Both the position numbers and the translations under genes were made by a program. The notes below the pieces were generated by a model. That model worked only from the letters and a program-made list of their open reading frames with translations. It did no database searches and had not been told where the DNA came from. A stretch of DNA of 64,000 nt, taken from assembly GCF_958979055.1 (NCBI RefSeq), contig NC_084890.1, positions 27,480,616 through 27,544,615 on the forward strand, given 5' to 3'. Below, piece by piece: positions 1 through 9,638 of the stretch. Position 1 is the stretch's first letter; each line of letters begins with the position of its first letter. This DNA is from Alnus glutinosa. Lineage: Eukaryota > Streptophyta > Magnoliopsida > Fagales > Betulaceae.

Positions 1-440
1 TATTGGTGATGACTATTGTCATTGCAAAGGGAAAAATGTCGTCGCTAATAGCTTTTCGCTACAGCCCATGCGAGAGAAAAATATTTTCGCTAGGTTACAC
101 TTTTGTCCTCGTTGATACGATTTTTTTTTTTTTTTATAATTAGCGACAACTCTAAAAGTTAGGTCGTTAATGACCAAATTTCTTTTAATGCGCTTTAGCT
201 AATAAAGGTAGTGTATAAGCACTAATTGAATGCAGAATATCTAATCATATACTTATAACTATAATTATACATTCATTAGCAACATCAACTATAAATTAAT
301 TTCTTGATATTACTGCTCTCCAAGACTCAAGAGCTTTTGAACGAGAATTACGTTATACACTCTATCCGAATTCACATTTCCCATCGTATATTATGATAAC
401 AATGCCATACCATGTCTTTATGTAACATTGATATTCTAAC
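1..440. other. Intergenic DNA left of the copia element
   Basis: No gene is seen. Around 38-54 and 137-150 there are short motifs of the gtcgctaatag / ttagcgac type, resembling the longer GTCGCCGCTAATA motifs near 22.3 kb. This may be a transposon subterminal region, but no terminus is visible. The last five bases (436-440, ctaac) are the left target-site duplication of the copia element. Confidence 0.5.
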
Positions 441-677
441 TATTGATTTTTAGAAAGGAAAATGTGCGAGGAAAGTTTGGAGAGAAGAAAGAGTTGAAAG
501 CTCTGGAATTCTTATTAAACCCAGTAAAAGTACATTCTGAATTACAACTAAGAGAAAGATATTTATAATAAAGCTAATCCAACTGTTCAACTAATATCAG
601 TTAATTCTAACTGCGTAACAAAAAGAAAAACTAAATAACAAATCTATCGAAACTAATTTGATAAAAATATCTCAATA
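441..677 (-). repeat. 3' LTR of the copia element
   Basis: Matches 12917-13153 over the full 237 bp with about 10 differences. On the minus strand it begins TATTGA and ends TCAATA, a perfect 6-bp inverted terminal repeat rather than the usual TG...CA. The boundary is fixed by the TSD ctaac on one side and the minus-strand tract gacgaggggg (678-687) on the other. Confidence 0.93.
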
Positions 678-687
678 CCCCCTCGTC
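678..687 (-). promoter_or_regulatory. Polypurine-like tract of the copia element
   Basis: On the minus strand the sequence gacgaggggg sits directly before the 3' LTR, where plus-strand DNA synthesis is primed in LTR retrotransposons. Position and G-richness support the call. Confidence 0.65.
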
Positions 688-733
688 AAGACGAAGAGAA
701 TAAATCAAGGACATTCATCTTGGACTTAAGCAG

Positions 734-1878
734 CTAAAAAGGACCCCAAGCTAAAGCTTCTGTAAAGATATTAGCAATCTGATGCTGAGTGTTGATGTGG
801 AGAGTACGTATAATGCCATCTTGAATCTTATCTCGAACAAAATGACAGTCAAGCTCGATGTGCTTGGTCCTTTCATGGAAAACTGGGTTTGCTGCAATAT
901 GGAGGGTAGCCTTGCTGTCACAAAAAAGCAATGCAGCCTGTGGATGCTCAATATTAAAATCCTTAAGCAAAGCAAGAAGCCAAATGAGTTCACATGCTGT
1001 GGAGGCCATGGACCGGTACTCTGCCTCGGCTGAAGACCTAGAAACGGTTTGTTGTTTCTTAGATTTCCAAGAAATGAGAGAATCACCTAAGAAAACACAA
1101 TATCTTGTGATAGAACGATGGGTATCCGGGCAACCTGCCCAATCCGAATCACAAAAAGCCTTTAAATGAAGTTCAAATGCAGCAGAAAAGAAAATGCCTT
1201 GACCAGGAGAACTTTTAAGATATCTTAAAACTCTATAGGCTGCATCAAGATGAGTTTGACGAGGATGAGCCATGAACTGGCTGAGTTTCTGGACTGCATA
1301 AGAAATGTCAGGCCAGGTTATGGTCAAATATAGAAGACGACCAACTAACCGACGATAGACCAAGGGATCCTCAAGTGAAACACCATCAGATTGAGACAAC
1401 TTCAAGTTGGATTCCATAGGAAATTTTGCAGGCTTGGAGGCAAGTAACCCACATTCATCAATGATCTCCAAGGCATATTTACACTGGGAAATGGAAATGC
1501 CCTGAGTATTCCGAGCAACTTCTAAACCAAGAAAAAACTTGAGAGGACCTCGGTCTTTCAATTTAAACTGAGTGTTTAAGAAATCAGTCAACTGGGAAAT
1601 AGCCTGAGAATCATTACTGGCCAATATAATATCGTCAACATATACCAACAAAACCACAAAGGAAGAACCTTGAACCCGAGTAAAAAAAGAATAATCAGAA
1701 CGGGATTGAGAAAATCCAGAATTGAGCAAAGTGGTTGAAAATTTTGAAAACCACTGTCTAGAAGCCTGCTTTAAGCTGTATAAGGACTTAGTCAATTTAC
1801 AAACTTTAGAAGACTCTTTGTTTGAAGAACAACCAGTAGGTAGTAAATTCCCTTTACAATCAAAACCGGGAGGAAGAG
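734..1878 (-). pseudogene. Copia pol, C-terminal part: reverse transcriptase palm and RNase H
   Basis: Downstream piece of the copia polyprotein on the minus strand, cut off from the rest by the gypsy insertion at 1878/1879. Visible are the copia motif [11 protein letters not shown], the RT catalytic box YVDDIILAS, a connection region, and RNase H with [20 protein letters not shown], an active-site-type CDSKATL and the terminal [13 protein letters not shown] block. The frame is open through the whole piece and ends at a stop at 734. In the family this region copies the RNA into DNA and degrades the template. It cannot be made as a full product here because it has lost its upstream part. Confidence 0.93.
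1874..1878. repeat. Left TSD of the gypsy element (aagag)
   Basis: The pentamer aagag precedes the gypsy 5' LTR and is repeated at 9634-9638 after the 3' LTR. Joining across it places the copia coding sequence back in register (…EEVYMTL followed by PPGF…), which proves insertion into the copia RT. Confidence 0.95.
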
Positions 1879-2616
1879 TGATGGGCCCCATGGTAGGCCG
1901 AATCTTAAAGATCCCTTGCAAGTTCCAGATGGGCCAATCACAAGGTCAAGAGTTAAGAAGATCAAGGAAGCAATGCAAGGATTGGTGCAATCCACTTGGG
2001 CCGAGTTTGCAAATTTATCGAACAAGACCCCAACATTCAATATGGCATTAAAAGAAGATGAACCAACTTTAATGCATGTGATCCAAGCTACATAAGGATA
2101 ATATTATTGATAAGGATAAGATTATGGTAGATAGGTTTAATAGTTGAGTTGGAATAAAATTCCAACTTATTAGGATTAGATTATCTACTATATCCTAGTG
2201 GATTGACAAGGATCATATTAGAGTAAGAGGTGGAGTTGGAATATAATACCAACTCATTAGTATTAGATTAGGATTAGAATTTATTTGAATTTGAATTTGA
2301 ATTTGATTTCTAGATATTATCACTTTAGATTTTATCCATTTGTATTTCTTTTTAAAGACCATTTGGGTCCTTAATGAAAACAGAATTTGATAATGAATAA
2401 AGTTTTATTCATAGAGAATTTTCAGTTTTCTCTACTTGTTCATTATTGAACTAAGAACTTATCAAAGGCATTTGCTTTGTGGCGTTCTCACCAATCTAGG
2501 TTCTTGAAACAAGATTTCAACAGGTCTAGATCTTCTTGACTTGATTCTTGGCTTTCTTGGGTAGGTTTCAATTTGATTGTGGGTTCAAAGGAGATCGATC
2601 CCACGGGTTCACATCA
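1879..2616 (+). repeat. 5' LTR of the gypsy element
   Basis: Carries a TATA-like tttttaaaga near 2349-2358 and an AATAAA signal at 2396-2401, so transcription probably starts near 2380 (inference) and R begins about there. It ends at catca followed by the primer binding site. Confidence 0.94.
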
Positions 2617-2618
2617 TT

Positions 2619-2630
2619 TGGTATCAGAGC
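2619..2630 (+). promoter_or_regulatory. Primer binding site, initiator tRNA-Met type (gypsy)
   Basis: The 12-mer tggtatcagagc two bases after the 5' LTR is the usual plant complement of the 3' end of initiator tRNA-Met, which primes minus-strand DNA synthesis. Confidence 0.92.
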
Positions 2631-3208
2631 TCAGGCTCCAAATCAAGTCTTATTTATCATTTTTTTTTCTTTTTCTTTTGCTTGTTTTTTTTTAGTTCTT
2701 GCATTTGGAGTTGCGATTCCTTCTTCATTCTCGTTAATTTTGTGTGTTAGAATTCAAATCTGTGATTTTCACAATTGATTACTCGTGTACTTGATTCAAG
2801 AATTCAGATCCATGAATTCTTTAATTAATTACGCAAATCTTTGCCTTAATTTTTCAGATCTGTATTCTTTTTCTCCATAATTGAATTCCATTGATTACGC
2901 AAATCTTTGCTTTATTTTTTTCATATTTGAATTCCATTCTTAATTGATTTTGCGAATCTTTGCTTTAACTTTTCAGATCTGTAATTTCCATATTTGGTTT
3001 CCATTCTTAATTGATTACGCAAATCTTTGTTGAAATTTTCCAGATCTGTAATTTCAAGATTTGGATTCCTTTTCCATATCTGCAACTTCCATATTTGAAT
3101 CACATGTCATTTTCAATTGTCATTTTGTCCATTTCCATGTCCTTGTTGAAATTTGATCAATCTTTTTCGGAAATTACAATTATTGTTGTTGATTGAGACT
3201 AAAAAAAA

Positions 3209-3239
<31 letters not shown>

Positions 3240-3650
3240 AAAAAAAAAAAAGGAAAAAAAGAAAGAAAGAAATTTTGAAAATAGCTGTTTGATATACTTT
3301 GCAATCCAAAAATTGAAGTGATTTGGTGTTGATTGATCTTTATCTTAAAAGGGATCGAAAATATCATCTTTAGTATCTTGTTTCCTAATTGCTCTTTCCT
3401 CGTACAAATTCTTTTAGATCCGTGTCATTATATTCATTTCTTGTTTCTGGAATCTATTGCTGGTTGGAATAATACAAGGTGGTGTCTTGACTTAGTTCAA
3501 CTAGTTCTTAAAGAACTTGAAAGGGAAAATAGGTGTGGTGAAAGACCGAAATAGTGAAAACACGAGTGGAGTGACAATATTTGAGTGTAAACATGTAAGG
3601 GAGTGTGTGAGGTTTTACCACTAACATTTTTGTTTTGCAGTGCATTGAAA
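2631..3650 (+). other. Gypsy untranslated leader
   Basis: About 1 kb between PBS and gag with no long frame. From roughly 2740 to 3110 it holds imperfect tandem repeats of a unit containing gattacgcaaatctttg and cagatctgtaattt, and an A/GA-rich run at 3199-3270. The repeats explain the short shadow frames on both strands. The leader ends before the gag ATG at 3651. Confidence 0.8.
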
Positions 3651-5746
3651 ATGTCTCATAAGAGTGATTCATCACCTAAGGAGGAGGCGGATAATTCATT
3701 CTTTGTATTACGGGCCATGCAACAACAGTTTGAACGATTGAATTTGGTGATGGAGGAGGTGAAGGATAAGATGGATCAACAAGAGGTAGTGATTAGAAAT
3801 CTGCAAGGTGGGCGAGATAGGAAGAGACGTGCCCCTAGCGTTGAAAATGAGTTTGAGAACGAAGGAGATGATGATGATAGGGAAGACATAACATCTGAAG
3901 TTGGAATGGGTGGAGTTGACAGACCTAGAGGAGATAGGCGTGGAAGAGGACATGGGAGAAATCAAAGGGGTCGAGATGGGGTAGATAGGAACCTTGGGAG
4001 CATCAAAATGAAAATACCGTCTTTCCAAGGTAGGACTGACCCTGAAGCCTGTTTAGAGTGGGAGAAGAAAATAGAGTTGATTTTTGATTGTCACAATTAT
4101 TCTGAGAAAAAGAAGGTGAAGTTGGCAGTAATTTTTTTTTTTTTTTTGAATGGGAACAAGAACTTCATTAATAAGAGCCCGAAGGCAAACAACCATCCCG
4201 AAAGCTACAACCCATGCCCGTAGGCCCAAGGTAGTGGCCAGAGATACAGAATCCCTGACCACTAAGCTAGGAGAAAACCTAACTTAAAGCAGCTACCTAA
4301 GCAACAAAACTAAAATTACATGAACATACAATTGGGTTCTCTCTTAACACTCAGGCACAACACAACTACAATAGGAGAACCTAGTCTTGCTTACACGCCA
4401 CCTATAATGTCCAAGTAATTTATAGTTTATTACAAAGGTAGACTGTGAAAAGAGATAGGAATGCACATAAAAAACAAGAAAAAAACTGCCAGAAAACCAC
4501 AAAAACAGCAGCATTAGAAAATGTCCTCGCCGGAGTCGGCGCGTGCAAGACACGCGCCGTCACCATAACCGGTACGTACGATGCACGCGCCTACATCAGA
4601 AGCCATCCAGCAGCGGCCAACATCTGGACCACCGATCTACACCAGCCACCACCGCACACGACAGGCCGTGACCCTCATGCGCAAGAAACAGGAGAATAAA
4701 CTCGCCGGCGCGTGCAGGCCACGCGCCGAGCAGGAGGCACCACCACGGCCGTGGCTTAACACAATCTGACAGGAAGAAGCCGACAACCTCCGCGGAAGAG
4801 CGCGTGATGGGAGAAAGCTAGCCGAAAGCCTCAGATCTAGCTCTAAAGAAAATCGCAAAATCTACACAGCCAAACCAGACTTTCAGTAAAAGCTCAATAT
4901 ACGCCCAATTTCTTCTACCAACAGTTGATGTAGCTTCTGCCAGAAAAACCAAAAAAGAAAGCAAACAAAAAGAAACAAGAAACGACTCCATAGCTCGAAG
5001 CTAGGAGAACAAAACCACCACCGGCCAAAGCCAGGGGGAACAAAAACCACAGCCCTAGAGGCTGGGAGACATCTAGCCTCCACTGGTTCACTAATTATGC
5101 AATTATTTGGTGGGATCAATTAGTGACCAATAGGAGGAGGAATCATGAGAGACCTATAGAAACATGGGGTGAGTTGAAAGCTCTCATGAGGCGGAGATTT
5201 GTACATAGCCACTACTATAGAGACCTTTACTAAAAATTACAAAACCTTACACAAGGATTTAGGAGTGTAGAGGATTACCATAAGGAGATAGAGGTGGATA
5301 TGATTCGGGCTAATGTAGAAGAGGATCAAGAAGCCACAATGGCTAGATTTTTAAGTAGTTTGAATAGGGACATAGCCAATGTAGTTGAGTTGCAACATTA
5401 TGTGGAGGTAGAAGACATGGTGCACATGGCTATGAAGGTGGAGAGGCAATTAAAGAGAAAGGGGGTAGCAAGGTATACTTCAGTTTCTAGCACTCCTTGG
5501 AAATCAAAGTGGGATAGAAATGATCAAGCTGTAGTAAAGGGGAAGGCCGAACCACCTAAGGGAAAAGATGAGGGAACTAGAATGAACAAACCCAAGGCAG
5601 ATTTCCAACCTTCAAGGAATAGAGATATTAAATGCTTTAAATGTTTGGATTCAGGGCACATCGCGTCTCAATGTCCAAACAAGCGGGTAATGGTTATGCG
5701 AGGCAATGGGGAGGTGATGACTGATAGTGAAGAATTTGATAATGAA
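3651..5746 (+). pseudogene. Gypsy gag (capsid, zinc knuckle), interrupted
   Basis: The frame starts at ATG 3651 (MSHKSDSSPKEE), with an acidic and Arg/Gly-rich region and then the capsid block KMKIPSFQGRTDPEACLEWE. It is broken at 4133/4134 by an antisense retroposon and resumes at 5086 with [13 protein letters not shown], the expected continuation of the retrotransposon gag domain. A TAA within DLY-stop-KLQNL near 5231 is a point nonsense change. Residues CFKCLDSGHIASQC (near 5635-5675) form a CX2CX4HX4C zinc knuckle. Coding ends at a TAA near 5747 that belongs to the inserted R-U5 copy. In the family this protein forms the particle that packages the RNA. Confidence 0.93.
4134..5085 (-). mobile_element. 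Poly(A) retroposon of the ~0.95-kb family, minus strand, 5'-truncated
   Basis: Splits gypsy gag and ends in a T-run at 4132-4147, i.e. a poly(A) tail on the minus strand. Its minus-strand sequence aligns with 24591-25535: both have a stretch reading ccagtggagg.taggtgtc near their 5' part, a GC-rich core with gcgcgtg / cacgcgcc, ttcacagtctacctttgt, and a 3' zone sharing gtagctgctttaagttaggtt with 29041-30048. It begins in the middle of the longer copy, so it is 5'-truncated, as in target-primed reverse transcription. I see no TSD; about two target bases seem missing. No convincing ORF. Confidence 0.85.
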
Positions 5747-5971
5747 TAAAGTTTTCTTCATAGAGAATTTTCAGTTTTCTCTACTTGTTCTTTATTGAAC
5801 TAAGAACTTATCAAAGGCATTTGCTTTGTGGCATTCTCACCAATCTAGGTTCTTGAAACAAGATTTCAACGGGTCTAGATCTTCTTGACTTGATTCTTGG
5901 CTTTCTTGGGTAGGTTTCAATTTGATTGTGGGTTCAAGGGAGATCGATCTCACGGGTTCAAATCATTTGGT
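5731..5971 (+). repeat. Internal copy of the gypsy R-U5-PBS edge between gag and protease
   Basis: These 241 bases are colinear, without indels, with 2382-2622 of the 5' LTR: R start, AATAAA, U5, the LTR terminus and the first four bases (tggt) of the primer binding site. The left junction lies in a shared 14-16-base sequence (agaatttgataatga) present both in gag and in the LTR. The insertion brings an immediate stop and separates gag from protease. Confidence 0.93.
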
Positions 5972-6434
5972 TGATGCTAGTGATGATGATGGAGTGGAAT
6001 ATCCTGTAGAAGGTAAGTCTCTTATTGCTAGGCGTGCTCTCAATACGCAAATTAAGATAGACGATATGGAGCAGCAGAGAGCGAACATATTTCATACTAG
6101 ATGTTATGTAAACAACAATGTGTGTAGTATGATTATAGATGGGAGCAGTTGCACCAATGTAGCTAGTACCATCCTAGTTGAAAAGTTGAGCTTACCTTTA
6201 CTGAAGCATCCTAGACCTTATAAGTTGCAATGGTTGAATGAATGTGGGGAGATCAAGGTCAATAAGCAAGTTTTGGTGGCTTTTTCCATTGGAGGGTATA
6301 GTGATGAGATGCTTTGTGATGTAGTTCCTATGCATGCTGGCCATATTTTGTTGGGGAGGCCGTGGCAGTATGATAAGAGGGTGATTCATGACGGGTTTAT
6401 GAATAGGTACAACTTTGTAAAAGATGGAAGTTGA
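5972..6434 (+). pseudogene. Gypsy retropepsin-like protease remnant
   Basis: Reads VDASDDDGVEYPVEGKSL, then the protease core with CSMIIDGSSCTN (active-site aspartate in the IIDG form usual for this gypsy lineage) and the flap/second motif HILLGRPWQYDK. The frame is cut off at 6432-6434, where the spacer to RT is lost. It normally cleaves the polyprotein. The upstream R-U5 block prevents read-through from gag. Confidence 0.9.
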
Positions 6435-8880
6435 AGATTTGTTGAGCAAGGGCTACGTGAGAGAGAGCATGAGTCCATGTGCAATACCAGTGCTACTAGT
6501 GCCAAAGAAGGATGAGACTTGGAGGATGTGCATTGATTGCAGAGCGGTCAACAATATTACGGTAAAGTACCGCCATCCCATTCCTAGATTAGATGATATG
6601 CTTGATGAATTGCATGGCTCATGTATTTTCAGTAAAATAGATCTTAAAAGTGGATACCATCAAATTAGAATGAAAGAGGGAGATGAATGGAAAACTGCTT
6701 TTAAGACTAAATATGGACTTTATGAATGGTTGGTTATGCCATTTGGACATACAAATGCACCTAGTACTTTCATGAGATTAATGAACCATGTATTACGTAC
6801 ATTCCTAAGCAAATTTGTAGTCGTGTACTTTGATGATATCCTAGTGTACAACACAAACTTAGATGAACATATTGAGCATTTGAGATGTGTGTTAGATGTG
6901 TTGAGATGTGAAAATTTGTATGCTAATTTTAAGAAATGTACCTTTTGCATGGACAAAGTTGTTTTTCTTGATTATGTTGTTAGTACAAAAGGTATTGAGG
7001 TGGATGAAGAGAAAGTCAAGGCTATCAAGGAGTGGCCAACGCATAAAGGCATTACTGAGGTAAGAAGCTTTCATGGTTTAGCTAGTTTTTATAGACGTTT
7101 TGTTAAGGATTTTAGCACCATTGCTGCACCACTCACTGAAATAATTAAAAAGAATGTTGGATTTCATTGGGGGAGTGATCAAGCGAATGCATTTGCTACT
7201 CTTAAAGAAAGGTTATGTTCTACACCTGTGTTAGCATTACCTGACTTTAACAGAACTTTTGAGATTGAATGTGATGCCTCAGGAATAGGAATTGGAGCCG
7301 TTTTAATACAGGATAGGCGGCCCATAGCCTTCTTCAGTGAGAAGCTAAGTGGGGCGGCCCTGAATTACCCCACTTATGACAAAGAACTTTATGTTCTTGT
7401 TCGCGCTCTAGAGACGTGGCAGCACTACCTTTGGCCTAAGGAATTTGTGATCTACACCAATCATGAATCATTAAAGCATCTCAAGAGTCAAGGTAAATTA
7501 AATAAGCGACATGCTCGATGGATTGAATACATCGAAACCTTTCCATATGTCATCCGTTACAAGCAAGGTAAAGAGAACATTGTTACTGATGCTTTATCAC
7601 GGAGGTATATACTTCTTACTTCTCTGAGTGCTAAAATGCTTGGGTTTGAATATGTGAAAGACGTGTATGCCAATGACGCTGATTTTTCTGATGTGTATAT
7701 AGCGTGTGATAAAGCGGCATTTGATAAGTTTTACAAGCATGATGGTTATTTGTTTAAAGAAAGCAAATTATATGTGCCAAATTGTTCAATGCGTGAATTA
7801 TTGGTGCGTGAGGCACATGGTGGGGGATTAATGGGACATTTTGGTGTGAGGAAAACCTTAGAAATTTTACATGAACATTTCTTTTGGCCTAGGATGAGAA
7901 GAGACGTCACCCGAATATGTGGTAGGTGCATTACATGTCGCAAGGCCAAATCCAAGGTTTTACCACACGGGTTGTATACACCCTCACCCGTTCCTAGTGA
8001 GCCATGGGTAGATATATCTATGGACTTTGTTTTGGGGCTGCCTAGGACAAAAAAAGCTAGTGATTCTATTTTTGTGATAGTGGACAGATTTAGTAAAATG
8101 GCACATTTCATTCCATGCCATAAAACAGATGATGCTACCAACATAGCTGATTTGTTTTTCAAGAAAATAGTGTGACTCCATGGTGTCCCTAGGAGTATTG
8201 TTTCTGATAGGGATGTTAAATTCCTTAGCTACTTTTGGAAGGTTTTGTGGGGAAAATTAGGTACCAAACTTTTATTTTCCACTACTTGTCATCCACAGAC
8301 TAACTAACAGACTGAAGTAGTGAACAGGACTCTAACTCAACTCTTACGCACTGTCATTCAAAAGAATTTGAAAACTTGGGAGGACTGTTTACCATTTATA
8401 GAGTTTGCATATAATAGGACTATGCATACTACTACTTCTTATTCTCCCTTTGAAATTGTTTATGGTTTTAATCCACTTACTTCTTTAGATTTGATGCCTT
8501 TACCTATTGATGAAAGGAGTAGTTTGGATGGACATAGGAAGGCCGAATTGGAGAAGTCAATTCATGAGAGAGTACGGCTTCAAATTGCGCAGAAGAATGA
8601 AAAGTTTGCTTCTCAAGCCAATAAAGGGCGAAGGCATGTCATCTTTGAACCAGAAGATTGGGTTTGGGTTCACATGCGCAAAGAAAGATTCCCAGCCCAT
8701 AGAAGGACTAAATTGCATCCTCGAGGCAATGGACATTTCCAATCCTTGAGAAAATTAACGATAATGCTTCTAGAGTGAATCTTCTTGGTGAGTATAATGT
8801 ATCTACTACTTTCAATGTTTCTGATCTTTCTCCTTATGATGCAGGTGACGATTCGAGGTCGAATCCTTTTGAGGAGTGGG
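6424..8880 (+). pseudogene. Gypsy pol: reverse transcriptase, RNase H, integrase
   Basis: RT runs from about 6424 ([17 protein letters not shown]) with [28 protein letters not shown] and the catalytic VVVYFDDIL. RNase H follows ([30 protein letters not shown]). Integrase has its HHCC-type zinc motif ([15 protein letters not shown] … CGRCITC) and the core [12 protein letters not shown] … SDRD … TEVVNRTL, giving D, D and E. Breaks: TGA at 8173-8175, TAA near 8304 (between PQTN and QTE), and a one-base loss near 8743 after which the C-terminal NLLGEYNVSTTFNVSDLSPY continues in another frame. Compared with relatives, the protease-RT spacer of roughly 150-200 residues is absent at ~6425. Confidence 0.94.
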
Positions 8881-8884
8881 GGAA
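8871..8884 (+). promoter_or_regulatory. Polypurine tract of the gypsy element
   Basis: gaggagtgggggaa abuts the 3' LTR start TGATGGG at 8885. Purine-rich tract in the position used to prime plus-strand synthesis. Confidence 0.85.
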
Positions 8885-9633
8885 TGATGGGTCCCATGGT
8901 AGGCCGAATCTTAAAGATCCCTTGCAAGTTCCAGATGGGCCAATCACAAGGTCAAGAGCTAAGAAGATCAAGGAAGCAATGCAAGGATTTGTGCAATCCA
9001 CTTAGGCCGAGTTTGCAAATTTATCGAGCAAGACCCCAACACCCCAACATTCAATATGGGCTTGAAAGAAGATGAACCAGCTTTAATGCATGTGATCCAA
9101 GCTACATAAGGATAATATTATTGATAAGGATAAGATTATGGTAGATAGGTTTAATAGTTGAGTTGGAATGAAATTCCAACTTATTAGAATTAGATTATCT
9201 ACTATATCCTAGTGGATTGACAAGGATCATATTAGAGTAAGAGGTGAAGCTGGAATATAATACCAACTCATTAGTATTAGATTAGGATTAGAATTTATTT
9301 GAATTTGATTTGATTTCTAGATATTATCACTTTAGATTTTATCCATTTGTATTTCTATTTAAAGACCCTTTGGGTCCTTGATGAAAACAGAATTTGATAA
9401 TGAATAAAGTTTTCTTCATAAAGAATTTTCAGTTTTCTCTATTTGTTCTTTATTGAACTAAGAACTTATCAAAGGCATTTACTTTGTGGCATTCTCACCA
9501 ATCTAGGTTCTTGAAACAAGATTTCAACGGTTCTAGATTCTTGACTTGATTTTTGACTTGATTCTTGGCTTTCTTGGGTAGATTTCAATTTGATTGTGGG
9601 TTCAAGGGAGATCGATCCCACAGGTTCACATCA
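8885..9633 (+). repeat. 3' LTR of the gypsy element
   Basis: Same as 1879-2616 apart from about 27 substitutions, an extra accccaac unit near 9038, a 12-bp shortage in the gaatttgaattt repeat near 9300, and a small duplication (cttgatttttga) near 9540. It is followed by TSD aagag at 9634-9638. Confidence 0.94.
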
Positions 9634-9638
9634 AAGAG

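Larger units (their letters stand above)
1879..9633 (+). mobile_element. Ty3/gypsy LTR retrotransposon inserted in the copia element
   Basis: LTRs at 1879-2616 (738 bp) and 8885-9633 (749 bp) start TGATG and end CATCA, with 5-bp TSD aagag on both sides. Order is LTR, PBS (2619-2630), gag with zinc knuckle, protease, RT, RNase H, integrase, PPT (8871-8884), LTR: the gypsy order with integrase last. By eye about 27 substitutions plus a few small indels separate the LTRs, a divergence close to that of the host copia LTRs, so both arrived within a similar period. It is dead: retroposon insertion in gag, R-U5 insertion before protease, protease-RT deletion, at least three stops and a frameshift. 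Confidence 0.96.

Noticed and set aside
782..2051. Plus-strand frames over the left copia part
   Set aside because: Antisense shadows of the minus-strand copia pol pseudogene and of the gypsy LTR.
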